Positions 40,741-49,996 of a stretch of 64,000 nt of DNA are shown here, in pieces; position 1 is the first letter of the stretch; each line of letters starts with the position of its first letter. The stretch is from positions 124,001 to 188,000 of the forward strand of contig NZ_JACCBZ010000008.1 of NCBI RefSeq assembly GCF_013408825.1. Reading direction: 5' to 3'. Below the pieces are notes generated by a model. That model was not told where the DNA came from and searched no databases. It saw only the letters and a program-made list of their open reading frames with translations. The position numbers and the translations under genes were made by a program. The DNA comes from Mucilaginibacter tundrae. GTDB lineage: Bacteria > Bacteroidota > Bacteroidia > Sphingobacteriales > Sphingobacteriaceae.

Positions 40741-40770
40741 AGAGCCCTGCTGAAAAGCGGGGCTTTTTTG
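40741..40770 (+). terminator. gyrB terminator
   Basis: GCCCTGCT and AGCGGGGC pair (one G-T) around GAAA, followed by TTTTTTG. The gap 40722-41047 also holds a TCATTCTGAG repeat and a minus-strand terminator. Confidence 0.9.
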
Positions 40771-40799
40771 TTTTGATGAAGAAATTGAAAAATATAATT

Positions 40800-40896
40800 T
40801 GTCATTCTGAGGAACTAAGAATCTTCTTCGATATGCAAACATTATGCATATCCGATTATCGCCTTTAGAAGATTCTTCACTGCGTTCAGAATGACG
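40800..40896. repeat. TCATTCTGAG palindrome, longer loop
   Basis: GTCATTCTGAGGAACTAAGA at the left and GAAGATTCTTCACTGCGTTC plus AGAATGAC at the right, with a 45-base middle that contains ATGCATAT words. Same middle words (CGCTTTTAGAAG) occur in the copy at 63239. Confidence 0.75.
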
Positions 40897-40921
40897 AGGA
40901 GTAATTTAGAAAATCTACCAC

Positions 40922-40953
40922 AAAAAAATCTCCCGGCTATAAACCGGGAGATT
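40922..40953 (-). terminator. Terminator of the CPBP protease gene
   Basis: ATCTCCCGG and CCGGGAGAT pair; on the minus strand the stem is followed by TTTTTTTG. Confidence 0.8.
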
Positions 40954-41047
40954 GATCAATCTAAACTAACTATTCTTTTAACACCCTGTATCTGTTTACG
41001 TTACCTGGTATTAAAAGGTTTCTTAAAGTTAAAATAGATTTAAGAAA

Positions 41048-41764
41048 CTAATGTGCCTTCCCAAAGCTCAATGCTATTACATCTATTAAAAAATGTACAA
41101 TAATAACGGTGGTTAAGCTGCGGTACTTTTGGTAATGATAACCAAGCACGATCCCTATACCAAAGGCGAAAATTAATTCTGTATAGGTTTTATAACCCAA
41201 GTGTACCAGCGCGAATAGTAGTGCCGATGTAATAACCACCGCGTGTTTGTTTTTAATAAGCAGCGCCAGGCGACTCATGGTATATCCCCTAAAAAGAAAT
41301 TCTTCAGTAATGCCGGCGGTGGTGGCTATAAAAACCAACAACACAGGGTTTTTGCGTGTTACCTGCACTATTTTTATCACCATCGCATTATTTTCATGAA
41401 AGCCAAGCCAAAAAGGTATGCGTGCAATTGCGCCTACTACCAATACAAGCATGTATAAAAAAAATATCCATTTAAGATAAAATGATAATTTATAGTGTTC
41501 TTCGGGCCAAAGCAATAAGTTTTGCATTTCGCCTTTGCGTGCAAATAAAAACATTCCACCCAAAACAGCCCATATAATTATTCTCGACAGGAAAATTCGC
41601 CAGCCAAAGTCAGTAACTGCGAGTAGTAATACGGCTACAAGAAACGGATACAGCAGTATTTGCAAAGCTATACCGGCAAGCATTAAAGTATTAAAGCGCT
41701 TTTTTTCAACAAGAGGATCGGATAATATGGACTCTTGCATAGGTATGATCTCTTCTATATCCAT
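41048..41764 (-). CDS. CPBP-family intramembrane glutamic endopeptidase
   Basis: A 238-aa membrane protein with about six to eight helices. The Abi/CAAX-protease motifs are visible: EEFLFRGY (catalytic Glu pair and Arg), FALVHLGY (His) and VHFLIDVIAL (His/Asp). The family includes CAAX prenyl proteases and bacteriocin-immunity proteins; the substrate here is unknown. It is a single gene. Confidence 0.88.
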   Translation of the reverse strand: MDIEEIIPMQESILSDPLVEKKRFNTLMLAGIALQILLYPFLVAVLLLAVTDFGWRIFLSRIIIWAVLGGMFLFARKGEMQNLLLWPEEHYKLSFYLKWIFFLYMLVLVVGAIARIPFWLGFHENNAMVIKIVQVTRKNPVLLVFIATTAGITEEFLFRGYTMSRLALLIKNKHAVVITSALLFALVHLGYKTYTELIFAFGIGIVLGYHYQKYRSLTTVIIVHFLIDVIALSFGKAH

Positions 41765-41912
41765 TATGGCATTGTGTATAAGGTATATTCTTTCGCAACT
41801 AATATAAATACATATCCTGGTAATATCTGTCTAAAATATATTCAAAAAAATATTGTCGTTTTTAAACAAAAGGAATGTTCGTTAGTTAAGGAGTTTATTA
41901 TAACCTAATATT

Positions 41913-42128
41913 ATGCGAAAATTAATGGATGTTGCCAATAACATCAGAAACACCCGGATCGGCAGAAATTATACCCAGTATTATTTGGCCGCTAAGTTGA
42001 AAATATCACAAAATGCCTATAGTAAAATTGAACTTGGCCGTACCAAGGTAACAGTTGAAAAACTACTTGTAATTGCCGATGTACTAGATACCGATGCTTG
42101 CGATCTGATTAATAACAAAGAAAGTTAA
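41913..42128 (+). CDS. XRE-family HTH regulator
   Basis: A 71-aa protein that is almost only a Cro/C1-type helix-turn-helix: IRNTRIGRNYTQYYLAAKLKISQNAYSKIELGRTKVTVEK. Such small proteins bind DNA as dimers. It is flanked by the CPBP protease (divergent) and pruA, and no target site was recognised. Its role is unknown. Confidence 0.85.
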   Translation: MRKLMDVANNIRNTRIGRNYTQYYLAAKLKISQNAYSKIELGRTKVTVEKLLVIADVLDTDACDLINNKES

Positions 42129-42204
42129 CTTAGAAGGCTGTTCAGTAATAGTCATACTTGCGTTAATTACGCATTTTTGTGGCTTTACATACACCTAATA
42201 TGAT

Positions 42205-42212
42205 TATATTTG
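42205..42212 (+). promoter_or_regulatory. Candidate -7 box of pruA
   Basis: TATATTTG, 26 bases before the pruA ATG. No TTG lies at the ideal -33 distance. Confidence 0.45.
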
Positions 42213-42237
42213 GGTGTTTTAACTGACTTCATATATT

Positions 42238-43875
42238 ATGCTTAAAGGATTTTTCAGCGTTCCGCAACCGCAGAACGAGCCGGTATTGAATTATGGCCCG
42301 CGTAGTGTTGAGCGCGAGGCACTTAAAGCCGCCTTAGAAGAAGCGCGCTCAAAGGTTATTGAAATACCAATGTACATTGGTAACAAACTGGTGCATACCG
42401 GTAAAAAACTGGAGGTTCGCCCACCGCATGACCATAAACATTTATTAGCTACTTTCCACGAAGGTGATGCCTCAACGGTTAATGCTGCTATTGATGCTGC
42501 CTTAGCTGCCAAATCCGAATGGGAAGCATTAGCCTGGGAGCAAAGGGCATCTATATTTTTAAAAGCTGCTGATTTATTGGCAGGCCCTTACCGTGCCCGC
42601 ATAAATGCGGCTACCATGCTCGGCCAAAGCAAAAACGCTTACCAGGCTGAGATTGATGCCGCTTGCGAATTTATTGACTTTCTGCGCTTCAATGTAAGCT
42701 ACATGGTTGAAATTTACGCGCAACAACCACCCATCAACCCGAAAGGGATTTGGAACAGAGTAGAGCAACGCCCCTTAGAAGGCTTTGTGTTTGCGTTAAC
42801 CCCATTTAACTTTACCGCTATTGCGGGTAACTTGCCTGCAAGCGCCGCCATGATGGGTAACGTAGTAGTTTGGAAACCGGCTTATCCGCAGATATATGCC
42901 GCGAATGTAATTATGCAGGTGTTTAAAGAAGCCGGTTTGCCCGATGGTGTTATTAACCTGATTTATGTTGATGGCCCGGTGGCTGGCGATGTGATCTTTA
43001 ACCACCATGATTTCGCGGGTATCCACTTTACAGGATCAACCAAGGTATTCCAAAATATTTGGCAAACTATTGGTAACAACATACACAAATACCGTACTTA
43101 CCCACGCATAGTTGGCGAAACCGGTGGTAAGGATTTTGTGCTTGCTCACCCAAGCGCTGATGCCGATGTAGTTAGTACAGCTTTAGTGCGTGGTGCTTTT
43201 GAATACCAGGGGCAAAAATGTTCGGCAGCAAGCAGGGCTTATATCCCGGCTTCGTTATGGCCAAGGGTAAAAACCAATTTGCAGCGCGACCTCGCTTCAA
43301 TAAAAATTGGCCCGGTTGAGGATTTCGGTAACTTTGTGAATGCCGTGATCACCGAGGCTTCGTTTGATAAACTGGCTAAATACATTGATGCAGCAAAAGC
43401 TGACGAAACTGTTGAACTTGTTGCCGGTGGCGGATATGACAAGAGCCAGGGCTGGTTTGTTGAACCAACCGTGCTTAAAGTAAACGACCCATATTACGTT
43501 ACCATGTGCGAAGAGCTTTTCGGCCCCGTATTAACTATTTATGTGTATGAGGATGATAAATTTGATGAGATACTGGAGATAGTAGATAAAACTTCTATCT
43601 ACGCGCTTACAGGCTCTATCATATCTCAGGACAGGTACGCTATCGCTAAAGCCACTTACGCTTTACGTAACGCTGCTGGTAACTTCTATATTAATGATAA
43701 ACCTACAGGCGCGGTAGTTGGGCAGCAACCATTCGGCGGTGCCAGGGGGTCGGGCACTAATGATAAAGCCGGATCAGCCTTAAACCTGCAACGCTGGGTA
43801 TCACCACGAACAATCAAAGAAACCTTCGATCCGCCAAAAGATTACAGGTATCCGTTTTTGAATAAAGAAGTTTAA
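42238..43875 (+). CDS. pruA: L-glutamate gamma-semialdehyde dehydrogenase
   Basis: A 545-aa NAD-dependent aldehyde dehydrogenase that oxidises glutamate semialdehyde (P5C) to glutamate in proline degradation. Cofactor block FALTPFNFTAIAGNLPAS, catalytic Glu in VGETGGKDFVLAHPS, catalytic Cys in YQGQKCSAASRAYIP, and the C-terminal GQQPFGGARGSGTNDKAG. Length is typical for the one-domain form. No proline dehydrogenase is nearby. Confidence 0.96.
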   Translation: MLKGFFSVPQPQNEPVLNYGPRSVEREALKAALEEARSKVIEIPMYIGNKLVHTGKKLEVRPPHDHKHLLATFHEGDASTVNAAIDAALAAKSEWEALAWEQRASIFLKAADLLAGPYRARINAATMLGQSKNAYQAEIDAACEFIDFLRFNVSYMVEIYAQQPPINPKGIWNRVEQRPLEGFVFALTPFNFTAIAGNLPASAAMMGNVVVWKPAYPQIYAANVIMQVFKEAGLPDGVINLIYVDGPVAGDVIFNHHDFAGIHFTGSTKVFQNIWQTIGNNIHKYRTYPRIVGETGGKDFVLAHPSADADVVSTALVRGAFEYQGQKCSAASRAYIPASLWPRVKTNLQRDLASIKIGPVEDFGNFVNAVITEASFDKLAKYIDAAKADETVELVAGGGYDKSQGWFVEPTVLKVNDPYYVTMCEELFGPVLTIYVYEDDKFDEILEIVDKTSIYALTGSIISQDRYAIAKATYALRNAAGNFYINDKPTGAVVGQQPFGGARGSGTNDKAGSALNLQRWVSPRTIKETFDPPKDYRYPFLNKEV

Positions 43876-44001
43876 GAGAGATTCAAAAACCAAGAGTTAA
43901 GATTCAAGATAAAAATGAAGAGGCGGTAAATATATTTACCGCCTTTTTTATTGACTATCAATTGTAGCTAATCTTGATTCTTGAATCTTGGTTCTTGACC
44001 C
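43876..44001. repeat. Inverted spacer with nested terminator after pruA
   Basis: GATTCAAAAACCAAGAGTTAAG at the left faces CTTGATTCTTGAATCTTGG at the right. Inside it AGGCGGTAAA..TTTACCGCCTTTTTT (43921-43949) is a good terminator for pruA. Confidence 0.7.
43921..43949 (+). terminator. pruA terminator
   Basis: AGGCGGTAAAT and ATTTACCGCCT pair, followed by TTTTT. Confidence 0.9.
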
Positions 44002-44010
44002 TGTTTACTG

Positions 44011-44679
44011 CTATTTAAACTTGAACACCTCACCCATATTCTGATTATTGTAAGTGCTCACGTTCATATCTTTTATCACACCGGTTTCAATACTATAAAC
44101 CCATCCGTGCACACCTAATTGCTGTCCTTTCGACCAGGCATTCTGCACAATGGATGTTTTACATAAGTTGTAAACATTCTCTACTACATTGTATTCAACC
44201 AGTTTATCAGCGCGCTCTTTTTCGTTTTCAATGAGGTCGAGTTTGCTTGCATGCAGGCGATAAACATCTTTAATATGGCATAGCCAGTTGTCTATCAATC
44301 CAAATTGCTGGTTGCTCATGGATGCGATCACCCCGCCACAACCATAATGCCCGGTTACAATTACGTGTTTTACCTGCAACACGTTCACCGCGTAATCCAG
44401 TACCGATAGCATATTCATATCCGAGTGGATAACCATATTTGCTATGTTACGGTGTACAAATATCTCACCCGGTTTGGTATTGGTTATCTGGTTGGCAGGC
44501 ACACGGCTATCGGCACAGCCTATCCATAAAATAGGTGGCTTTTGGCCGTTAGCGAGTTTGGTGAAATAGTCCGGATCCTCTTCAATGGCATTAGCAATAA
44601 ATTTTTTATTGCCTTCCAGTAGGGTTTCATAGGAGATATGGCTGGTATCGTGGATCAGATCGTGTTTTTTTGCGCACAT
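44011..44679 (-). CDS. Beta-class carbonic anhydrase
   Basis: A 222-aa zinc enzyme that interconverts CO2 and bicarbonate. Zinc ligands are visible as C55 and D57 (GCADSRVPANQI), H111 and C114 (GHYGCGG). The length fits the plant-type/bacterial beta class. It is the last gene of a minus-strand run after the YoaK and Nif3-like genes, 27 bases downstream of YoaK. Confidence 0.95.
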   Translation of the reverse strand: MCAKKHDLIHDTSHISYETLLEGNKKFIANAIEEDPDYFTKLANGQKPPILWIGCADSRVPANQITNTKPGEIFVHRNIANMVIHSDMNMLSVLDYAVNVLQVKHVIVTGHYGCGGVIASMSNQQFGLIDNWLCHIKDVYRLHASKLDLIENEKERADKLVEYNVVENVYNLCKTSIVQNAWSKGQQLGVHGWVYSIETGVIKDMNVSTYNNQNMGEVFKFK

Positions 44680-44706
44680 AGGGTATTAATACATGTTAGG
44701 GTTAAA

Positions 44707-45438
44707 TTATTTGCGTGAAAACAAACGCGCAAACTTATGCAAAGCTATGGGGGAAAGATCATAATACAAAATGATAAATAATATCACCGGAATGAAATAA
44801 AACATCGTAAAGTCGTACTTGTCAAAAAAGTATCCACCCGCCAATGCTCCCGCGAAATAAAACCCCAAAATAGTGAGGCGGATATACATGCGGTTTTTAA
44901 GCAAGGGCGATTTTTGGGTGTTGGGATAAAAGAGCTCGGCAAAATCGGCACCCAGGTCAGTAAAAACGCCGGTGAGATGTGATGTTTTGATGATCCCGCC
45001 TGATATGTTGGATACCAAGCCATTCTGTAAACCCATAGATAAAATCAGAGCGCCGGTAATAATTTGTTTTTCGGCTAAGGTGCCCGCATAATGATTACTG
45101 CCATAATAAGCTACAAATAACAATATGATGATCTCCAAAATAACAGGTGCCGCGTTTGCCCGGTAAGCGCTTTTATGCGATTGCCATCTGACTAAAAAAT
45201 TAGCTGTAAACGCGCCTGCGAAAAACAGAAAAAGCCATATCAGAAAAATAATGACCTGTGGCAAATTTCGCTCAATTACATTTCGGGCAAGGTTGGCAAA
45301 GTGCCCCGTCATGTTGGTGGTAAACGCCAAAAAAGCAATTACACCGGCCACGTTGGTAATACCCGATACAAATGCCGTGGAAGAAGCCAGTAACAGGTTT
45401 TCCTTAAGTGTCCGCTCTTCCTTAGTGCGCCTTAGCAT
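44707..45438 (-). CDS. YoaK family protein (DUF1275)
   Basis: A 243-aa membrane protein with about six hydrophobic helices. The N-terminal LLLASSTAFVSGITNVAGVIAF and MTGHFANLARNV, and the internal MGLQNGLVSNISGGIIKTSHLTGVFTDLG, are signatures of DUF1275. Transport has been proposed for the family but not shown. Its start directly follows the Nif3-like stop, so they are probably translated from one mRNA. Confidence 0.9.
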   Translation of the reverse strand: MLRRTKEERTLKENLLLASSTAFVSGITNVAGVIAFLAFTTNMTGHFANLARNVIERNLPQVIIFLIWLFLFFAGAFTANFLVRWQSHKSAYRANAAPVILEIIILLFVAYYGSNHYAGTLAEKQIITGALILSMGLQNGLVSNISGGIIKTSHLTGVFTDLGADFAELFYPNTQKSPLLKNRMYIRLTILGFYFAGALAGGYFFDKYDFTMFYFIPVILFIILYYDLSPIALHKFARLFSRK

Positions 45439-46341
45439 TTATGCGAAAGATAAGGAGTTCCCGCAAACCACATGTGTTATTTTTATGCCTTTAAGCCTTT
45501 GCTCCAGCCACTCAGCCATAAAAGCTGATCCTGCTTCTTCGCTTGGGATATGCCCTGTTACTACTAATGCGATAGATTTTCCTTCGGCACGTGCGTCACG
45601 TACATATTCAGCTGTTTCCCATTCGCTTATTTCGCCGCATATCAACACATCGGGTTTGTATTTTTCTATGGCTTCAATCTGGGCCCTGCCGCCAGCCGCG
45701 CCGGGCATCAATAATATGTTTTTGCAGGATTGATTTAAATCTCCAATAAATCTTACTTGTGGCGTTTCTAATTTTTGTTTCAGCTCATTAATTAAAACGC
45801 CCAGCGTTATTTCCTTAAAAACAAATGTATTAGGCCCTTGTTGATATTCCTTCCAACCTAATTTAGCTACCACACCGGTAGTAACGCCATCCGGGCGAAT
45901 GCTGTGGATGTAATCATGGTTACGCCAAACGGCAATGTTATGCTTTTTAAGCAGATCAGCTTTAAATTGATAAACCTCATCATTCTGTAACCAGCTCACA
46001 TCATCAACATGGTTATAAAAAGTAGGCTCGTGGCAAATGATAAAATTGGCGCCTAACCTAATAGTTTTTTTAATTACATCAACAGTAGGAAACATGGTGG
46101 TCACAATGCCGGTAACCACAATATCTCTATTGCCTGCTTTTAGCGTATCTACAGTATTGGTAAAAGGCGCGTTGGGTACAGTTTTAATAAACATATCCAT
46201 TATTTGTCCAACTGTATATTGCTCATCAACCTTAAAAAAAGTATCAGCTTTGCTAAACAATGGAGTGACTGTAATGGCTGCTGTGGCTATACTTAGTTGG
46301 CCTACGAATTTTCTGCGGCCGCTGTTTTTGATTGATGTCAT
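45439..46341 (-). CDS. Nif3-like dinuclear metal protein with a Tat-type signal
   Basis: A 300-aa protein of the Nif3/DUF34 family, which binds two metal ions. VTGIVTTMFPTVDVIKKTI and NFIICHEPTFYNH carry metal-binding His, and the C-terminal VCGEISEWETAEY-like block (DVLICGEISEWETAEYVRD) and VVTGHIPSEEAGSAFM complete the site. The N-terminus, from the ATG at 46341, reads SGRRKFVGQLSIATAAITVT, a twin-arginine-like signal. Nif3 proteins are usually cytosolic, so an exported form would be unusual. An earlier in-frame ATG at 46365 would add eight residues. Confidence 0.85.
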   Translation of the reverse strand: MTSIKNSGRRKFVGQLSIATAAITVTPLFSKADTFFKVDEQYTVGQIMDMFIKTVPNAPFTNTVDTLKAGNRDIVVTGIVTTMFPTVDVIKKTIRLGANFIICHEPTFYNHVDDVSWLQNDEVYQFKADLLKKHNIAVWRNHDYIHSIRPDGVTTGVVAKLGWKEYQQGPNTFVFKEITLGVLINELKQKLETPQVRFIGDLNQSCKNILLMPGAAGGRAQIEAIEKYKPDVLICGEISEWETAEYVRDARAEGKSIALVVTGHIPSEEAGSAFMAEWLEQRLKGIKITHVVCGNSLSFA

Positions 46342-46439
46342 AGGATTTATAATGGTTACACTCAAATGTAATTAAACCTTCAAACAATTTTGATGCTTAA
46401 TCAGTATTTTTAGCATCTTGCATAATTATAAAACGTACC

Positions 46440-47981
46440 GTGGATAATAAGATCAAACTACTCAAGCAAAAACAAGCCGAAGCCCTTCTAGGCGGTGGTC
46501 AAGTCCGGATAGACAGTCAGCATAAAAAAGGAAAACTTACCGCTCGCGAGCGTTTACATTTTTTAATGGATGAAGGCTCATTCCAGGAAATAGGTATGCT
46601 GGTAACGCATCGATCTATTGATTTTGGGATGGAGAAGGAAAATTATCCCGGTGATGGTGTGATCACAGGTTACGGTACTATAAACGGCCGGTTAGTTTAT
46701 GCTTATTCGCAGGATTTTACTGTTTTTGGTGGATCGCTATCTGAAACTCATGCAGAGAAGATCTGCAAGATCATGGATCTGGCTATCAAAAATGGCGCGC
46801 CGGTAGTTGGTTTGAATGATTCAGGAGGAGCGAGGATACAGGAAGGTGTTAATTCCTTAGGTGGCTATGCCGATATATTTTATCGAAATACGATGGCATC
46901 AGGCGTAGTGCCGCAGATCTCAGCCATTATGGGCCCCTGCGCGGGCGGCGCGGTATATTCGCCTGCCATTACCGACTTTATTTTGATGGTGGAGAACACC
47001 TCCTACATGTTTGTAACCGGTCCGAACGTAGTTAAAACGGTTACACATGAGATTGTGACTTCTGAAGAATTAGGTGGTGCTACTACACACGCCACCAAGT
47101 CAGGCGTGACCCATTTCGCGTGCCCGAATGAGATCGCGGCTATCCAGCACATCAAACAACTACTTAGTTATATGCCTCAGAATTGCGAGGATAAAGCTCC
47201 ATCTGTTGCCTACGATATTCAAAACGAAACACGCCCGGTATTAAATACCATTATGCCTGAAAATGCTTCACAACCCTATGATGTGCGTGAAATAATTAAC
47301 GAGGTAATTGATGCAGATACCTTTTTAGAAGTCCATAAAGATTTTGCCGAAAATATAGTGGTTGGCTTCGGCCGATTAGCAGGTCGCAGTATTGGGATAG
47401 TGGCTAATCAACCCGCATTTTTAGCTGGTGTGCTGGATATACATTCCTCAACCAAAGGCGCGCGCTTTGTGCGTTTTTGCGATAGCTTTAATATTCCGCT
47501 TTTGGTATTTGAAGATGTTCCTGGCTTTTTACCCGGCACCGACCAGGAGTGGAATGCAATCATCACCAACGGCGCGAAGTTACTTTACGCTTTTTGCGAG
47601 GCTACCGTGCCTCGCATCACTGTAATCACCCGTAAGGCTTATGGTGGCGCATACGATGTAATGAACAGCAAACACATCGGAGCTGATATGAACTTTGCCT
47701 GGCCTACCGCCGAGATTGCTGTAATGGGAGCCAAAGGCGCCGCCGAGATCATATTTAAGCGGGAGATAAACGCAGCCGAAAATAAAGAAGCCAAGTGGAA
47801 GGAAATGGAACAGCTTTATTCCGAAACATTTGCCAACCCTTACCGTGCTGCCGAACGTGGTTTTGTAGACGAAGTGATCCTGCCGGAGGATACCCGTGTT
47901 AAACTGATTCACGCATTTAAAATGCTGGAAAACAAGGTGGTAAATAACCCGAGGAAAAAACACGGCAATATCCCTCTGTAA
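46440..47981 (+). CDS. Acyl-CoA carboxylase carboxyltransferase subunit (propionyl-CoA type)
   Basis: A 513-aa carboxyltransferase of the biotin-dependent PccB/MmdA family. [20 protein letters not shown] at the N-terminus, [52 protein letters not shown] (acyl-CoA site), and the second half [20 protein letters not shown] and [18 protein letters not shown]. The start is GTG at 46440. No biotin carboxylase or biotin carrier lies next to it. Propionyl-CoA carboxylase or methylmalonyl-CoA decarboxylase are both possible. Confidence 0.92.
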   Translation: MDNKIKLLKQKQAEALLGGGQVRIDSQHKKGKLTARERLHFLMDEGSFQEIGMLVTHRSIDFGMEKENYPGDGVITGYGTINGRLVYAYSQDFTVFGGSLSETHAEKICKIMDLAIKNGAPVVGLNDSGGARIQEGVNSLGGYADIFYRNTMASGVVPQISAIMGPCAGGAVYSPAITDFILMVENTSYMFVTGPNVVKTVTHEIVTSEELGGATTHATKSGVTHFACPNEIAAIQHIKQLLSYMPQNCEDKAPSVAYDIQNETRPVLNTIMPENASQPYDVREIINEVIDADTFLEVHKDFAENIVVGFGRLAGRSIGIVANQPAFLAGVLDIHSSTKGARFVRFCDSFNIPLLVFEDVPGFLPGTDQEWNAIITNGAKLLYAFCEATVPRITVITRKAYGGAYDVMNSKHIGADMNFAWPTAEIAVMGAKGAAEIIFKREINAAENKEAKWKEMEQLYSETFANPYRAAERGFVDEVILPEDTRVKLIHAFKMLENKVVNNPRKKHGNIPL

Positions 47982-48097
47982 TATTAGTATCACAAACAAA
48001 ATACAGCTATTATTTCAAGAACTTATATGTTAAATATTCGTTAAATAGCTAAAGGATATGTTTAAATTATTAGATTTATCCTAACCTATACATAGCT

Positions 48098-48787
48098 ATG
48101 AAACTGAAAATTATCACTCTCGCCTTGTTGGTTTTTATAACCGGCATGGCTAACGCCCAAAACCTCCTGAAAGGTACTGTGGAAGAAACCGGCAGTACCC
48201 AACGTTTAACTAATGTTTTTATTAAGGATGCTACTAACAACCAGTTAACGCTTACTGATAAAAATGGCAACTTCGTCATCAAATCTGCACCAAGCCATTT
48301 ATTGATATTTAATTCACCGGGTTACGTGAGTGATACACTTTATGTGGTGGATATGACCCCCAAAAAGGTAAAACTGCAAATTTTAAACATTGCCCTGCGC
48401 GAAGTAAAGATCAACGGCACAAGAACCACGTTCGACCCCAAAGAAGAATATCCTGAAGTATACCAAAAAAGTAAAGTATATGTATTGTCGCCAAGCAGTT
48501 GGTTTGGTAAAGATTCACGAGATGCACGCCGCCTGAGGCGTTATTTCGCCATGGAGCAGGAAGAACAGCAAATTGACAATGTATTCAATGCCGCTTATGT
48601 AAGCAGCTTGGTACCATTGCGTGGCCAGGACCTGGAAGATTTTATGACCCTTTACCGCCCTTCATACGCTTTTGTGCATAGTAATACCAGCCAGACAATG
48701 GCTGTTTACATAGCCGATAGCTACAAAAAGTTTAAAGCCTTACCGCCTGATAAACGTAAATTACAAAGGCTTAATGCCGATCAGTAG
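48098..48787 (+). CDS. Secreted carboxypeptidase-like regulatory domain protein
   Basis: A 229-aa protein with a signal peptide (MKLKIITLALLVFITGMANA, cleavage after ANA). Residues 22-110 form the beta-sandwich of the CarboxypepD_reg-like family (LKGTVEETGSTQRLTNVFIK; LTDKNGNFVIKSAPSHLLIF). The remaining 120 residues have no recognised domain. The domain often precedes TonB-dependent receptors in Bacteroidetes, but here the receptor part is absent. Single gene with its own terminator. Confidence 0.85.
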   Translation: MKLKIITLALLVFITGMANAQNLLKGTVEETGSTQRLTNVFIKDATNNQLTLTDKNGNFVIKSAPSHLLIFNSPGYVSDTLYVVDMTPKKVKLQILNIALREVKINGTRTTFDPKEEYPEVYQKSKVYVLSPSSWFGKDSRDARRLRRYFAMEQEEQQIDNVFNAAYVSSLVPLRGQDLEDFMTLYRPSYAFVHSNTSQTMAVYIADSYKKFKALPPDKRKLQRLNADQ

Positions 48788-48808
48788 TACTTGAAATGTA
48801 TTAAATAT

Positions 48809-48839
48809 AAAAGGGGTACCCATATGGGTACCCCTTTTT
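48809..48839 (+). terminator. Palindromic terminator
   Basis: AAAAGGGGTACCCAT and ATGGGTACCCCTTTT form a fully paired stem followed by T. The symmetry makes it a candidate two-way terminator with the small minus-strand gene downstream. Confidence 0.9.
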
Positions 48840-48860
48840 GCTTTTCCTCAAAATGGGTCG

Positions 48861-49022
48861 CTAAGCATCTTTATAATTTCTCCGGCGGATGACTGTTTTT
48901 GTTTTATAACGTTTTCCCCAGTTGTCAAAACTACCTGTGGCGCCAAGCGTACACATGATAATAAAAAACGCCATCATTATAACTACAAATACATGTAATG
49001 CTTCAATTAGTATATGGTGCAT
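48861..49022 (-). CDS. Small single-span membrane protein (hypothetical)
   Basis: A 53-aa reading frame: hydrophobic ALHVFVVIMMAFFIIMCTLG followed by a basic cytosolic-type tail (GKRYKTKTVIRRRNYKDA). It fills the gap between two genes on the same strand orientation as the next minus gene. The clear hydrophobic/basic layout supports a real protein, but there is no homologue known to me and no strong ribosome site. Confidence 0.45.
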   Translation of the reverse strand: MHHILIEALHVFVVIMMAFFIIMCTLGATGSFDNWGKRYKTKTVIRRRNYKDA

Positions 49023-49200
49023 AATTGTTTAAATTAATTCATGTACCCATATACAATTATCACACCCTAGCTTATCATGAAATCTAGTTAATTGATTTTA
49101 AGTTAATTAATTGTTAAAATAAATAAAAAATAATAATATATAGTTAAAAATGTATGCTATGCTATACAAAACTGTACGGATCCATAAATTATCCCTGGCG

Positions 49201-49623
49201 CTAAAATGGGATCTTCCAGTTCCAATGATGGTACCCATATCTAAATAAAAAATAAATTCCGAAAACGATCATAAAACCTATAAACCACAGCATCAGGCTT
49301 GCGGTTTCGTTCCCAACCCTTTTGGTATACCTGATATACTGGCGCTTAGTAAACTTTTCCCGGCGATTAACAGTATAGCCCCCATCTTCCATATAAACAA
49401 TGCCTTCAAAGGTAACACGATACAGGCCGGGGGTAAGTACTTCAATATGATGGTCGTTAGCCAGTATTTTTAGTATGGCATTCAGGTCTTTAGGAGTGAA
49501 AATTCCGGGGTTAGTAAGCTCCGCATACCCGGATATATCGCCGGTAGTAAGTTCAATATCGGGGTGGTTTTTCATATAACCCAATACAGTATCCAGTTTT
49601 TCGCTGGTTTTTAATTGCTTCAT
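49201..49623 (-). CDS. Hypothetical protein, winged-helix-like domain plus membrane helix
   Basis: A 140-aa protein. Residues 1-70 (LDTVLGYMKNHPDIELTTGD; FTPKDLNAILKILANDHHIE) look like a small winged-helix fold, followed by a beta-rich strip (YRVTFEGIVYMEDGGY), a basic stretch, and one C-terminal membrane helix (ASLMLWFIGFMIVFGIYFLF). The ATG at 49623 is preferred over 49632 because MKQLKTSEKLD is a natural start. I do not recognise the family. The upstream region is the second copy of the 244-bp element. Confidence 0.7.
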   Translation of the reverse strand: MKQLKTSEKLDTVLGYMKNHPDIELTTGDISGYAELTNPGIFTPKDLNAILKILANDHHIEVLTPGLYRVTFEGIVYMEDGGYTVNRREKFTKRQYIRYTKRVGNETASLMLWFIGFMIVFGIYFLFRYGYHHWNWKIPF

Positions 49624-49643
49624 ACCCACCACAAACCAATTAT

Positions 49644-49885
49644 TGTACCACTAAACAGGTGAAACAAATGGTACAGTTGGTACACTTTTAGGCCAAAAAT
49701 CGCCCTAAATACCCCAAAAAGCCGCTTTTTAAACCAATTTAAAACCACTTTTTGACTCAAAAATACTTGTATTTACCCCAAAATCACGCAAAAAACAGTC
49801 AATTTTAATTGATTTTTAGCAGTTTTAGACGATAAAAAGCGAGCTTTTAGGCAATTTAATGCCTATTTCGAACCAAAATGAAACA
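49644..49885. repeat. 244-bp intergenic element, copy 2
   Basis: Fills most of the 370-bp gap between two divergent genes. The 46-bp head (49644-49689) with AAACAGGTGAAACAA and GGTACAGTTGGTACACTTTT matches 1027-1072 at 42 of 46 positions; the tail CCAAAATGAAACA (49873-49885) matches 1258-1270. The middle is rich in A5/T5 runs. It begins 21 bases upstream of the minus-strand gene. Confidence 0.6.
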
Positions 49886-49996
49886 AGCACCATCCCCGTT
49901 AACCACGAAACCAGCAATTTGCAAATCCCACAAATTTTAGCTATATTCGTTAACCTTATCAACCATAATAACACAAATTCCTAAACCTTAAAAAGT

